Part shown: positions 1 through 9,809 of the stretch, piece after piece
Numbering within the stretch: the first letter of the stretch is position 1
Layout of the letters: each line of letters begins with the position of its first letter
From: an uncultured Collinsella sp.
GTDB taxonomy: Bacteria; Actinomycetota; Coriobacteriia; Coriobacteriales; Coriobacteriaceae
Direction: 5' to 3'
Assembly (NCBI GenBank): GCA_900546115.1
Contig: URBQ01000001.1
Location: 1 to 64,000 of the forward strand
DNA: 64,000 nucleotides
The notes under the pieces: model-generated
Told to the model about the DNA's origin: nothing
The model's database searches: none
Seen by the model: only the letters and a program-made list of their open reading frames with translations
Program-made: the position numbers and the translations under genes

Positions 1-717
1 CGCGGTTGTGCCGCTGCGAACAAAACTATGCCGGATTACGGGACTGGATAGCGAACCTCCGACCATACAGAAAATCGCAAAAACAAACCCGCAGGTAGAT
101 AGCCTGTTGTTTTTCAAAAATAGGGGGTATGGATGAGGGCTCCGACTTTAGCTCCGTAATCCGGCGTAGTTTTGGAATGGCAGCATATCCGTAACAGCCC
201 TTTAACTCCCGTGGACGGAGGAAAACGGACTATTTTGGCCTCGCGAGGGCTATCGCGTGACTCGTCTGCCACGAAATGGGCCCATCTACTACGTTTAGGC
301 GGCAGCCCTCGACCACGGCAAGCAATGCGAAATGAAAACCGCAGGTAGAACGCCTGCGATTTTTCATGAATAGCGGTTATGGTCGGGGGTATCGAGTCAA
401 ACGTAGTAGATGGGCCCATTTCGTGGCGAGCGCCGTCAGCCGATCTCCGCGGGCGGAAGAAAGCAGATCATTTTGGTCCCGCGAGCCTTGCGGAGGCGCT
501 CGTGCAGGGCCGACCGAACAAAACTATGCCGGTTTACTACGACGAATTCGACATTCCCGACCATGACTGCATTTTTCTAAATATCGCAAGCGTTCTACCT
601 GCGGTTTTGCAAGCGCTCAATTTGCCGTGATCGAAGGTGGGCGATTCATCGTAGTAAACCGACATAGTTTTGAAATGGCATTAAATCGGTAACAGCCATT
701 TTACTCTGCCGGGGCGG
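1..717. repeat. Array of three long palindromic repeat modules, no gene
   Basis: I see no credible gene in this stretch; short open frames here lie inside inverted repeats. There are three long palindromes: arms 21-41/154-174, arms 269-296/399-426 (28 bp, perfect), and arms 519-548/643-672 (two mismatches). Each encloses about 95-112 bases that fold back further. The inner tip carries a shared motif, GCAGGTAGA followed by GCCTG in modules 1 and 2, and its reverse complement (TCTACCTGC) in module 3. Sequence between modules is also related (for example ATTTTGG followed by CGCGAG). It reads as a tandem family of about 250-bp units. Confidence 0.75.
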
Positions 718-1362
718 TCAATCTTCGGGCAACTGCCCTCGCAGGTAGGCGATGGCGATCTGCGTACGGTTGCGCAGGTCCATTTTGGCCAGGATCGAGC
801 TGATGTGGTTGCGCACGGTGCCTTCGCCCATGTAGGCTGTGGCGGCGATCTCCCTGTTGTCGAGACCGCGGGCGATGAGCTCGGCGACTTCGAACTCGCG
901 GTCGGTCAGACCGGCAAAGGCCGCGGGCCGGCGGGTCGCACCGGCTTCAGCGTCCGCCCCATCAAAGTCGACATCCTCGATCGCCTTACCCTCGAGCACG
1001 CGTTTACCGTCCATGACCTGCGCCAACGCCGGTGGAATGGCGGCGACATCGGTTTTGATCAGGTAGCCGCGGGCGCCCAGTTTGAGCGCCGACACAATGT
1101 ACTCGTCATCCGAGAATGTTGTCAGAAACACCACGCGCGCCGCAGGGTCGCGCTCGAGGATCTCGCGTGCCGCCGAAAGGCCGTCGCGCCCCGGCATCTG
1201 GATGTCGAGTAGCGCGATATCGGGCGCGTGCTCGGCGTAGAGCGCGACCGCGTCGTCGCCATTGGCGCCGGTACCCACCACCTCGATCTGCGGCTGTGCG
1301 CCCAGGATAATCTTGAGCGAATCGACCACCAAACGGTCGTCGTCGACAACTATGAGCCTCAT
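718..1362 (-). CDS. NarL/LuxR-family response regulator
   Basis: This is a 214-residue DNA-binding response regulator. The receiver domain (about 1-120) has the acidic pocket D7-D9, the phospho-acceptor D53 in LLDIQMPG, T81 and K103. A LuxR-type helix-turn-helix follows at about 150-207 (LTDREFEVAELIARG, then EGTVRNHISSILAKM). Its start overlaps the stop of the histidine kinase gene by 4 bp, so the two are co-translated. The pair is divergent from a three-gene ABC exporter, the probable target. The arrangement resembles LnrJK/LnrLMN of Bacillus, but the ligand cannot be inferred. Confidence 0.93.
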   Translation of the reverse strand: MRLIVVDDDRLVVDSLKIILGAQPQIEVVGTGANGDDAVALYAEHAPDIALLDIQMPGRDGLSAAREILERDPAARVVFLTTFSDDEYIVSALKLGARGYLIKTDVAAIPPALAQVMDGKRVLEGKAIEDVDFDGADAEAGATRRPAAFAGLTDREFEVAELIARGLDNREIAATAYMGEGTVRNHISSILAKMDLRNRTQIAIAYLRGQLPED

Positions 1363-2504
1363 CGGGCCTCATCTCCTTGCTGTTTGGGAACGGTGGCAAA
1401 CACACGCCAGCCGCCGGCGCCGGCGCGCGGGCCGGCGGTGAAGGTGCCGCCAAGCGCCTCGACGCGCTCGCGCATGGAGCCGAGCCCCATGCCCTCGGCG
1501 ATGCCGCGACCGCCCGTCTGGGTCCCGCCCGTGCCATCGTCGGTAACGATGAGCTGGTAAAACGATGGATGCTCCAAGCATCGCACAACAACGTTTTGCG
1601 CGCGGGCGTGGCGCATGGTGTTGGAGAGCGCCTCGCGCAGGACCGCCGCAAAGCAGTTGGTGATGTTGGCGGGCGCATGCTCGGCCAAAACCTCAAGCTC
1701 AATCTGCGGGCCGCCATCTGAGCACGCGCCTTCCACGATGCACTCGAGCTGTACGGAGAGGTCGGCGGCAGTGTCATTGAGCGCGTGGACGCTGGCGCGC
1801 ACAAGTTGGAGCGCCTCGTCAACGGTGTGCTTGACGTCGGCGAAATCGGCGGCAACCCTGGGCTCGTCGGCGTGCACGACGCGCAGGGCCTCGGTCTGCA
1901 GCGAGGCACGTGTAAGTTGGTGGCCAACGCTATCGTGGATCTCGCGCGCGATGCGGGCGCGTTCGGCGAGTGTCGCGAGCTCGACTTCGTAGTCCTGGCG
2001 GTCGGCAAGGTCACGGTTGCGCGCTTCGAGCGCGAGGGCTCGTTCCTGCAGCTCGTCGCGGATGCGGCGCATGCGCTGCTGCTCGCGCTCCAACTGGGCG
2101 GTACGCAGTGACAGTAGGGTGGCGGCGACTGAAAGGATGGCGGTCAGCAGGAGCGTTCGAGCGGCAAGCGCGTCGGCGCGAAGGTCCGCGACGAGTGCAA
2201 AGACAAAGGCGACGCCAATGCCCAGCGCGACCCAAACGCGTTCACGGCGCACGCGCCGCGCGATGTCATAGAGGGCGAGGGGCGCAAACGGCACAAACGG
2301 CGGCACGAAGACAGCCGCGATGATGTAAGCGTAGCTCGCGGCCTCGCTTGTGCGGCTCGTGCGTTCCTTCTGTGCGAGCTCGGCCAGCGAGGTGGCAATA
2401 ACGCCAAGGCAAAACGCCGCGACCAGGCGAGCGTCCACAGCAAGGCCCGTGGCGGCCGCAATGCAGCACGCCAGCACGATCGATTTGTCGAAAAGCCTGT
2501 TCAT
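1359..2504 (-). CDS. Sensor histidine kinase (HisKA_3 type)
   Basis: This 381-residue membrane kinase is the partner of the NarL-type regulator. The N-terminal half has about five hydrophobic segments up to residue 135 and no large extracellular domain, so it probably senses within the membrane. A coiled linker leads to the HisKA_3 box, with phospho-acceptor H190 in ARIAREIHDSVGHQL, then an HATPase domain with the N box (LREALSNTMRHA) and G box (GRGIAEGMGLGSMRERV). The start at MNRLFDKS was chosen because the upstream in-frame extension has no domain character and runs toward the divergent ABC gene. The overlap with the regulator gene is ATGA. Confidence 0.9.
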   Translation of the reverse strand: MNRLFDKSIVLACCIAAATGLAVDARLVAAFCLGVIATSLAELAQKERTSRTSEAASYAYIIAAVFVPPFVPFAPLALYDIARRVRRERVWVALGIGVAFVFALVADLRADALAARTLLLTAILSVAATLLSLRTAQLEREQQRMRRIRDELQERALALEARNRDLADRQDYEVELATLAERARIAREIHDSVGHQLTRASLQTEALRVVHADEPRVAADFADVKHTVDEALQLVRASVHALNDTAADLSVQLECIVEGACSDGGPQIELEVLAEHAPANITNCFAAVLREALSNTMRHARAQNVVVRCLEHPSFYQLIVTDDGTGGTQTGGRGIAEGMGLGSMRERVEALGGTFTAGPRAGAGGWRVFATVPKQQGDEAR

Positions 2505-2591
2505 ACGGGTATTGTACGCGAAGCCGCGCGCGGGGGAGGCGCCGCCCGGGGCAACCGTGACATTCCTCCCGCGCGGCAAAGCGGCGTCGAT

Positions 2592-2605
2592 CGCTCGCGC
2601 GAGCG
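2592..2605. promoter_or_regulatory. 14-bp perfect palindrome in the divergent promoter region
   Basis: CGCTCGCGCGAGCG is a perfect palindrome between the divergent histidine kinase and ABC exporter genes. Its position fits an operator for the adjacent response regulator, but GC-rich palindromes also arise by chance. Confidence 0.25.
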
Positions 2606-2715
2606 GGGGTTTCGCCTCCGCCCCCTCGCACTCGTGACAAAGCTCACTGGTGCGCGCCGTCCGCTCCTGCGATGATGCAATCGTACCGGGCCACGACCAA
2701 CAGAAGGGCCGCCTC

Positions 2716-3654
2716 ATGACAGACATCGTCCACGTCGAAAACCTCGTCAAGCGCTACGATGACCTTATTGCGCTCGACCACTTTAACCTGAGCATCGCCC
2801 CCGGCGAGATCTTTGGCCTGCTGGGCCCCAACGGCTCGGGCAAAACCACGTCCATCAACTGTATCTTGCAGCTGCTTGCCTACGACAAAGGCACCATTGA
2901 GCTGTTCGGCGAGCCCATGACGCCCACCCGCTACGACCTTAAGCGTCGCGTCGGCGTGGTGCCACAGCAGGTGGCGGTGTTCGACGAGCTCACCGTGCGC
3001 GAAAACATCGACTATTTCTGCAGCCTCTACGTCAACGACCGCAAGCGCCGCCGCGCGCTGGTGGACGAGGCGATCGACTTTGTCGGCCTGGGCGACTTTA
3101 CCAAGTTTCGTCCCGGAAAGCTCTCGGGCGGCTTGGCACGCCGCCTCAACATTGCCTGTGGCATCGCGCACAAGCCCGAGCTCATCTTCTTTGACGAGCC
3201 CACGGTGGCAGTCGATCCGCAGAGCCGCAACGCCATCCTGGAGGGCATCTGCCGCCTGCGCGACGAGGGCGCCACGGTGGTGTACACCAGCCATTACATG
3301 GAGGAAGTCGAGCAGATCTGCAGCCGCATCATGATCATGGACGGCGGGCGCGTGCTGGCGCAGGGCACCAACGACGAGCTCAAGCGCATGATTCAGATGG
3401 GCGAGAAGATCGTGATCGAGGTCGGCGAGGTGCCGAGCGCGGCGCTCGGTGCCGTCGCGAGCCTGCCGCATGTCCTGGACCTGTCGGCGACGGCGGGCCA
3501 GCTCACGTTTTCGTGCGAGGCGAGCCCGCATAACCTGACGGACATTCTCGATGTGCTGCGTTCGCATGACGTGGCGCTCGGCCGCATTTATTCCGAACCG
3601 CCGACCCTCAACGACGTGTTCCTCGAGATCACCGGCCGCGAGCTGCGCGACTAG
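2716..3654 (+). CDS. ABC transporter ATP-binding protein (LnrL-like)
   Basis: This 312-residue ATPase energises the two permeases encoded directly downstream. It has Walker A (GPNGSGKT, about residue 38), a Q loop, the signature LSGGLARR, Walker B (LIFFDEP) and the H-loop TSHYMEE. The C-terminal extension of about 80 residues is typical of drug, lipopeptide and sodium export ATPases (CcmA/NatA class). The ATG at 2716 has AGAAGGG just upstream. A histidine kinase/regulator pair is divergent to it, so inducible export of an amphiphilic antimicrobial is likely, by analogy with LnrLMN. Confidence 0.92.
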   Translation: MTDIVHVENLVKRYDDLIALDHFNLSIAPGEIFGLLGPNGSGKTTSINCILQLLAYDKGTIELFGEPMTPTRYDLKRRVGVVPQQVAVFDELTVRENIDYFCSLYVNDRKRRRALVDEAIDFVGLGDFTKFRPGKLSGGLARRLNIACGIAHKPELIFFDEPTVAVDPQSRNAILEGICRLRDEGATVVYTSHYMEEVEQICSRIMIMDGGRVLAQGTNDELKRMIQMGEKIVIEVGEVPSAALGAVASLPHVLDLSATAGQLTFSCEASPHNLTDILDVLRSHDVALGRIYSEPPTLNDVFLEITGRELRD

Positions 3655-3663
3655 GGGGCAGCC

Positions 3664-4851
3664 ATGTTCAACACCATCATCACTACGGTCAAGACGCTGC
3701 TGCGCCGGCCGAGCACGTGGGTCTGGGGTGCTCTCTTTCCCGTCGCACTTTCCACGATGTTCATGTTTATGTTTGCTAACCTCAGCTCCGACGGCAAGAT
3801 CGACCCGGTGCCGGTTGCCGTCGTGGCGGACGAGGCTTGGGACGCTTCGACCTTTAAGGGCGTGGCGACGTCGCTTGCCAAGGAAGACAACGATCAGCTG
3901 CTCGAGATCCACGAGTGCGAGGATGTGGACGCCGCGAACCGTGCGCTCAAGTCCGGCGAGGTCGCGGGCATCTATACGGTTGATGCCGCGGGCACGCCCA
4001 GGCTCACGCTGCTGTCGAGTTACGACAGCTCGCGCGCCTCGTCGGTGCTCACCGACCGCAGCATCCTTGAAACGGTGGCAAGCTCGTATACGCAAAATGT
4101 CGAGCTCATGCGCCAGATTGCCCAGGACAACCCGGCGGCGCTCGCCGATCCGGCGGCGGTTGCGCACGCCCTGTCGCTCGAGGGCGGAACCCGCCGCATG
4201 AGCCTGACTCGTGCCACGCCCGATGGCACGGTCATCTACTATTACGCGCTTTTTGGCCTGGTCGCGATGATGTCTGCCGAGTTTGCCGCCTTGAGCGTCG
4301 TCGATTTGCAGCCTAATCTGTCGGGCCTTGGCGCGCGCCGCTGCGTGGGCGGTCTTTCCAAGACGGCGTCGCTGGCCGGCATTTTTGTCGGCTCGTGGCT
4401 GGTTTCCTTTGCATCGATGGCGGTTGCGATCGGCTACGTGCGCCTGGTCGTGGGCGTCGACTTTGGCGGGCGCGAGGGGTTGTGCCTGCTGGGCGGGGCT
4501 GCATCCGCGCTTGCCGCCACGGGCCTGGGGCTTTTTGTGGGCACGCTTCCCGTTAAGGGCGGCAAGGCATCCAAGTCGGGCATCCTCACGGGCTTTGCCA
4601 CCACGTGCGCCCTGTTCGCCGGCCTCTACGGCGAGCCGGCGATGGCGCTTGCCGACGACGTCGCCCGCGCTTGTCCGGTCGAGTGCTGGCTCAACCCCGT
4701 CAAGCTCATCTGCGACATGTTCAATCGCCTGTATTTCTTTGAGGACCTGGGGCCCTTCGCTGTTCGCGCCGGCGCGCTCGTCCTGATGGCCCTGGTGTTT
4801 GTCGCCGCCGCTACGCTGATCTTTGGAAGGAGCCGCTATGAGCACCTTTAA
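3664..4851 (+). CDS. ABC-2 type permease (LnrM-like)
   Basis: This 395-residue membrane subunit has one N-terminal membrane segment (about residues 15-37), a large extracytoplasmic domain, then about five C-terminal membrane segments from residue 195. This is the ABC-2 (type V exporter) topology. It starts 9 bp after the ATPase gene behind AGGGGGCAGCC. Its end overlaps the second permease by 14 bp, so the three genes form one transcription unit and the two permeases probably form a heterodimer. Confidence 0.85.
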   Translation: MFNTIITTVKTLLRRPSTWVWGALFPVALSTMFMFMFANLSSDGKIDPVPVAVVADEAWDASTFKGVATSLAKEDNDQLLEIHECEDVDAANRALKSGEVAGIYTVDAAGTPRLTLLSSYDSSRASSVLTDRSILETVASSYTQNVELMRQIAQDNPAALADPAAVAHALSLEGGTRRMSLTRATPDGTVIYYYALFGLVAMMSAEFAALSVVDLQPNLSGLGARRCVGGLSKTASLAGIFVGSWLVSFASMAVAIGYVRLVVGVDFGGREGLCLLGGAASALAATGLGLFVGTLPVKGGKASKSGILTGFATTCALFAGLYGEPAMALADDVARACPVECWLNPVKLICDMFNRLYFFEDLGPFAVRAGALVLMALVFVAAATLIFGRSRYEHL

Positions 4852-6043
4852 GACCGCGCTTCGCATGGCGCTGGCGCACCCGTTCTACCTGCTCATCTAT
4901 ACGGTGTTCATCTCGCTCATGGGCGTATTCATCGCGGCTTCGGTGAGCTGGAACTCGTCGCAGCTTACCGAGTACAAGCCCTACGACACCAACGTGATCG
5001 TGGTCGACCGCGACAATAGCGACCTTTCGCGGGCGCTTACCAAGCACCTGGGCTCACGCTTTGACCTGGTCACGGGCGTCGGCGACGACACATACGACCT
5101 TGCCGACGCGCTCTCCAAGAGCAACAGCGCCAAGGGCAGTGCCGATTGCGTGTTCTTTATCCCGGAGGGGTTTGAGGACGATCTTGTTGCAGCCGCCCGC
5201 GCGGGGGAGTCTCTGCCCAAGCTCGATGTGACCTACGGTGCCGGCACCATGGCGGCGGCGCTTTCGTCTGCCGAGACCTCGCGCTGGATCTCGCTCGCGG
5301 GCGCTGCGGCCGCACTTGAGCCCGCCGCCTCCAACGGCGACGTCGCCAAGGCTGCCGAACATGCGGCCGCGAAGCGCGCGGAGGTCGAGATCGAGCAGGT
5401 CAGGGTCGACTCGACTGCTGCCGCCACGCTCGAGTCGTATTTCAACTTTGGTGCATACGCGATTATCTCGTCGGTCATCGTGTCAGTGGGGCTGGTGTTC
5501 TCGGGTATGAACGAGCCCGAGCGCGTGCATCGTATGGATGCCGGCCCAATCTCCGAGTGCCAACGTTCGCTTGCCGTGTTTGCCGCCGCCGCCGTGCTCA
5601 CCGTCTGCATCTGGTTTGTGTCGAGCATGATGGGCGTCGTGGGCTTTGCCGGCGCGGTCGCCGAGGTCGGCGTGGGCCGTGTGTGCTTGGCGCTGGCGGC
5701 GACGTTTGCCCTGGCGTGCACGCCGCTGGCCGTTGGCTTTGCCCTTGCGAGCCTGGGTGCGCGCGAGGAGCTGCTCAACGGTGTGGGCAACCTGCTTGGC
5801 ATGCTCATGACGTTTTTGGGCGGCGCCTGGATGCCGCTGTCGCTCATGGGCTCGGCCGTGCAGACCGTGGCGCATTTTGTGCCGACGTTTTGGGTGAACG
5901 ATGCGATCGGCAAGGCGCTTGCCTCGGATTTGACGTCCGCCGTGCTGGGGGACATCGCCTGCGACCTGGGCGTCACGGTGCTCTTCGCCGTCGCCATCGC
6001 CGCCGTAGGCCTGGCCCTCGCACGCGCCAAATCCCGCGCCTAG
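4838..6043 (+). CDS. ABC-2 type permease (LnrN-like)
   Basis: This 401-residue partner permease has the same layout as its neighbour: membrane segment at about 18-38, an alanine-rich extracytoplasmic domain, then a block of C-terminal membrane segments from about residue 205. The start at MSTFKTALRM was chosen for its GGAAGGAG ribosome-binding site. It overlaps the first permease by 14 bp, a sign of translational coupling. The product lacks an ATPase domain and depends on the 2716-3654 protein. Confidence 0.85.
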   Translation: MSTFKTALRMALAHPFYLLIYTVFISLMGVFIAASVSWNSSQLTEYKPYDTNVIVVDRDNSDLSRALTKHLGSRFDLVTGVGDDTYDLADALSKSNSAKGSADCVFFIPEGFEDDLVAAARAGESLPKLDVTYGAGTMAAALSSAETSRWISLAGAAAALEPAASNGDVAKAAEHAAAKRAEVEIEQVRVDSTAAATLESYFNFGAYAIISSVIVSVGLVFSGMNEPERVHRMDAGPISECQRSLAVFAAAAVLTVCIWFVSSMMGVVGFAGAVAEVGVGRVCLALAATFALACTPLAVGFALASLGAREELLNGVGNLLGMLMTFLGGAWMPLSLMGSAVQTVAHFVPTFWVNDAIGKALASDLTSAVLGDIACDLGVTVLFAVAIAAVGLALARAKSRA

Positions 6044-6048
6044 CCACC

Positions 6049-6077
6049 TAGTCATTAAGAGCGTCCCCAATGACTAG
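6049..6077. repeat. Short dispersed GTCCCC hairpin element, copy 1
   Basis: This is a 29-bp imperfect inverted repeat with arms TAGTCATT/AATGACTA around a GTCCCC-containing core. Close copies occur at 9568-9597, 9665-9692, 9699-9727, 18214-18242 and 46409-46438. Confidence 0.75.
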
Positions 6078-6112
6078 TCTGAAATAAATTCCGAGCCTCG
6101 CTCCAAAATAGT

Positions 6113-6141
6113 TTGCCAAGGTTTACTATTATGCTCATAAA
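6113..6141 (+). promoter_or_regulatory. Candidate promoter for the MacB-type ABC operon
   Basis: TTGCCA at 6113-6118 and CATAAA at 6136-6141 are separated by 17 bp, in an AT-rich stretch 18 bp before the start codon at 6159. Confidence 0.45.
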
Positions 6142-6158
6142 GTAGTACGAGGCTAACA

Positions 6159-6884
<726 letters not shown>

Positions 6885-6892
6885 GCGGCGCC

Positions 6893-9559
6893 ATGACACC
6901 TCTCGCAAAACGTCTCCCGCGCGAGCTGCGCCGCAATATCGGCAAGTACCTGGGCATATTTTTACTCATGTGCGGAAGCATCGCCCTTACCTCGGGTTTT
7001 TTGCTCGCGGCCCACTCCATCGGCTGCCTTATCGACGACATGCGCGATGCGTACACGATCGAGGACGGCCGCGTGACCATCTCCTTCGAGGCTACCGACG
7101 ATCAACTCAAGGCCGCCGAGGACGCAGCCGGCGACGTCGGCGGCGTCACGCTCTACAAGAATTTCTCCATCGACGCCATCATCAAAAAGGCGTCCGACGA
7201 CGATGGCACCAAGCGCACGCTGCGCACCTATGCGCACCGCACCAAGGTCGATATCGCGTCCTACTGTGAGGGCAAGGAACCCAAGGCGGACGACGAGATA
7301 GCAATCGACCGCGTTTTTGCCACCAACAACGACCTCGCCGTGGGCGATAAGGTTGAGCTTGAGGGTCGCACCTACATCATCTGCGGCATCATGACCCAGC
7401 CCGATAGCCAGGCGCTGTTCCTCAACAATTCGGACTTTACGGTGAACACCATCACCTATGGCGTGGCCGAGGTCACCGATGCCGGCTTTGCCGCGCTCGA
7501 GGATGCCGGTGGTGCGCCCGCCTATACGTACTCCTTCACCTTTACCGATCGCGATCTCTCCACTGCAGACCGCATCGACGCCGAGCAAGATATGGTCGAG
7601 GCACTGACCGACGCCGATGCGCGCGTGGACGATCTAATCGATGCCGATTCCAATCAGGGCATTGGCTATGCGCGCGACGACGTGGACGGCGACTCCATGA
7701 TGTGGATGACGCTGCTCGACATCATCATCGTAATCATGGCGTTTGTCTTTGTGGTCCTTACTGACGCCACCATCGAGGAGGAGAGCGCCATCATCGGCAC
7801 ACTGCTCGCCAGCGGCTATCGCCGTCGCGAGATCGTCCTGCACTACCTGGCGCTTCCCGCCATCGTGGGCGTGCTCGCGGCGCTTTTGGGCACCGCGCTC
7901 GGCATTGCGTTCTTTACCGAGCCCATGCGAGGCCTCTATTACGGTTCGTACAGCCTGCCGCCCTTCCAGGTGTACTGGAGCTGGGAGATCTTTGTGAAGT
8001 GCGCCGTGGTTCCCGCCGCCGCGCTCATCCTCATCACGCTGGTGGGTCTGCTTCGCAAAATGGGCAAGACGCCGTTGCAGTTCCTTCGTCACGAGGCGAG
8101 CGGCAAATCGGGCACCAAGCGCGGCCTGCAGCTGCCGGAGCGCATGGGCTTTGTCTCGCGCTTCCGCCTGCGCATCTTCCTGCGCAACCTGGGCAACTTC
8201 GCCACGCTCTTCGTGGGCATTGCGTTTGCCTCGCTGCTGCTGCTCTTTGGCCTGGCGATTCTGCCCACGATGACGCACTACGCCGACAACCTCGAGACGA
8301 GTCTGGTCGCCGAGTACCAGTACACGCTCAAGGCGCCGCTGGAGCTCGAGGGCACTGCCGAGGAGCGCGAGCAGTGGTCGGCACTCGAGCGCTTGCAATC
8401 GGTTGACGGTGCGCTGCTTTCCGCCGCCCAGGATGCCGATGACGAGCTTGACGACGCGGCCGATGCAGCGCAGACGGCAGCCGATGCCTCGACCGCATCT
8501 CCGTCTGCCGAGAGCCTGGCCGCGGCGCAGGACGCGCTCGCCAAGGTCCAGGACAAGAAAGATGCGCTTTATGCGCGCCTCGATGACCTTGCCGATGCCC
8601 TCGGCTGCAACCGCGACGAGGCTATCGACCTGATTGACAAGGCCTCTAAGATCGACACTGACAACGATGACATCCATCCGGTCAATACGACCGACAACGG
8701 CGCGGGCGCAATCGCGCAGGCCGAGAAATATGCCGTTTACCAGCTGCAATACGACCGCGGCGATGGTAATGGCGAGGAGACGATTTCCGTCTACGGCATC
8801 TCGCCCAACTCGCGCTATTGGAAAGACCTCAACGTCGGCGATGGGCGCGTCGTCTTTGGCGGCGGTCTGCTCGATAAGTTTGGCTGGAGCGAGGGCCAGA
8901 AGGTCACGCTCGGCGACAAGTACGAGGGCGAGCATTATTCCCTTGAGTACACGGGCAAGGACTGTGCCTGGGGCTCAAAGTCGGACATGAATATCTATAC
9001 GAGTATCGACGACTTTAACGAGCTGTTCGACAACGACGCCGCCTACTTTAACGGCTATGTGAGCGACGAGAAGCTCGACCTCGATGCTCGTTACTTTGCC
9101 GGCGACACCACGCCCGACGACATGCGCGCCGTGGGTGACCAGTTCATCGGCATGATGAGCAAAATGATCGGAATGATGATCGGGCTCGCGGTGTTTATCT
9201 TCCTGCTGTTTATGTACCTGCTGACCAAAGCGGTGGTCGACCACAGCGCCCGGTCGATCAGCTACATGAAAGTCTTTGGCTATCGCGATAGCGAGATTTC
9301 GCATCTGTACATCCGCTCGATCACGCTGTGCGTGGCGGCGTCGCTCGTGCTGAGCCTTCCGGTGATCATCGGCTCGCTCACGGCCATCTTCCGCTCGATG
9401 CTACTCGCCTATAACGGCAATATCGAGATTTACGTGCCCGCTTGGTCCATGGCTGCATGCGTCGGCATCGGCTTTGCGACCTACCTGGTCGTGGCACTGC
9501 TACACACGCGCTCTATCAAGCACGTCAGCCTAGCCGAGGCCCTCAAGGTGCAGGAGTAG
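6893..9559 (+). CDS. FtsX-like ABC permease
   Basis: This 888-residue permease has an N-terminal membrane segment (about 18-42), a large extracytoplasmic domain, three membrane segments at about 270-400 (first FtsX domain), another segment at about 440, a long hydrophilic alanine- and aspartate-rich insert with coiled-coil character (about 490-590), and a second FtsX domain with three segments at the C terminus (about 760-880). This is the duplicated FtsX layout of large Gram-positive MacB-type permeases. The ATG at 6893 is preferred over an upstream TTG. It partners with the preceding ATPase; the substrate is unknown. Confidence 0.88.
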   Translation: MTPLAKRLPRELRRNIGKYLGIFLLMCGSIALTSGFLLAAHSIGCLIDDMRDAYTIEDGRVTISFEATDDQLKAAEDAAGDVGGVTLYKNFSIDAIIKKASDDDGTKRTLRTYAHRTKVDIASYCEGKEPKADDEIAIDRVFATNNDLAVGDKVELEGRTYIICGIMTQPDSQALFLNNSDFTVNTITYGVAEVTDAGFAALEDAGGAPAYTYSFTFTDRDLSTADRIDAEQDMVEALTDADARVDDLIDADSNQGIGYARDDVDGDSMMWMTLLDIIIVIMAFVFVVLTDATIEEESAIIGTLLASGYRRREIVLHYLALPAIVGVLAALLGTALGIAFFTEPMRGLYYGSYSLPPFQVYWSWEIFVKCAVVPAAALILITLVGLLRKMGKTPLQFLRHEASGKSGTKRGLQLPERMGFVSRFRLRIFLRNLGNFATLFVGIAFASLLLLFGLAILPTMTHYADNLETSLVAEYQYTLKAPLELEGTAEEREQWSALERLQSVDGALLSAAQDADDELDDAADAAQTAADASTASPSAESLAAAQDALAKVQDKKDALYARLDDLADALGCNRDEAIDLIDKASKIDTDNDDIHPVNTTDNGAGAIAQAEKYAVYQLQYDRGDGNGEETISVYGISPNSRYWKDLNVGDGRVVFGGGLLDKFGWSEGQKVTLGDKYEGEHYSLEYTGKDCAWGSKSDMNIYTSIDDFNELFDNDAAYFNGYVSDEKLDLDARYFAGDTTPDDMRAVGDQFIGMMSKMIGMMIGLAVFIFLLFMYLLTKAVVDHSARSISYMKVFGYRDSEISHLYIRSITLCVAASLVLSLPVIIGSLTAIFRSMLLAYNGNIEIYVPAWSMAACVGIGFATYLVVALLHTRSIKHVSLAEALKVQE

Positions 9560-9567
9560 CCCCTTAT

Positions 9568-9727
9568 TAGTCGTTGGGGACGTTCTTAAACGACTAGTCA
9601 TCGGGGACGGTCTTTGCCGATTCGCCGGCTCGCTGGCCGGGCTGGCGGGGACTGTCCCTGGCGGTACTCATTTAAGTCTGTCCCCAATGAGTGGTTTCAG
9701 TCATTTAAGTCTGTCCCCAACGACTAG
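9568..9727. repeat. Three clustered GTCCCC hairpin elements
   Basis: Copies lie at 9568-9597 (reverse orientation), 9665-9692 and 9699-9727. Each has 7-8 bp arms (AGTCATT, AGTCGTT or ACTCATT) around a core with TAAG and GTCCCC. The arms vary but stay complementary (ACTCATT pairs with AATGAGT), which points to selection for the stem. The rest of 9560-9809 holds only the leader of the DUF362 gene. Confidence 0.75.
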
Positions 9728-9809
9728 GTTTCGTGCTTGACTTTGACCCTACTTTAGCGGGTACCATCCTCTATGTCTGTAACGCCATATAGACCGAGGG
9801 GATATATCT

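Noticed and set aside
114..630. Three short open frames (66-101 codons) in the repeat array
   Set aside because: They lie wholly within the inverted-repeat modules, lack ribosome-binding sites and have composition set by the palindromes.
1..717. CRISPR array
   Set aside because: The repeats are long palindromes with variable arms, not short identical direct repeats with equal spacers, and no cas genes are near.
2505..2750. N-terminal extension of the histidine kinase by 82 codons
   Set aside because: The extension has no domain character, overlaps the divergent ABC gene and lacks a ribosome-binding site; the start at 2504 gives a normal membrane N terminus.
2644..4866. 740-codon minus-strand open frame opposite the ABC genes
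   Set aside because: It is a codon-position shadow of high-GC genes; the plus strand has clear ABC ATPase and permease motifs.
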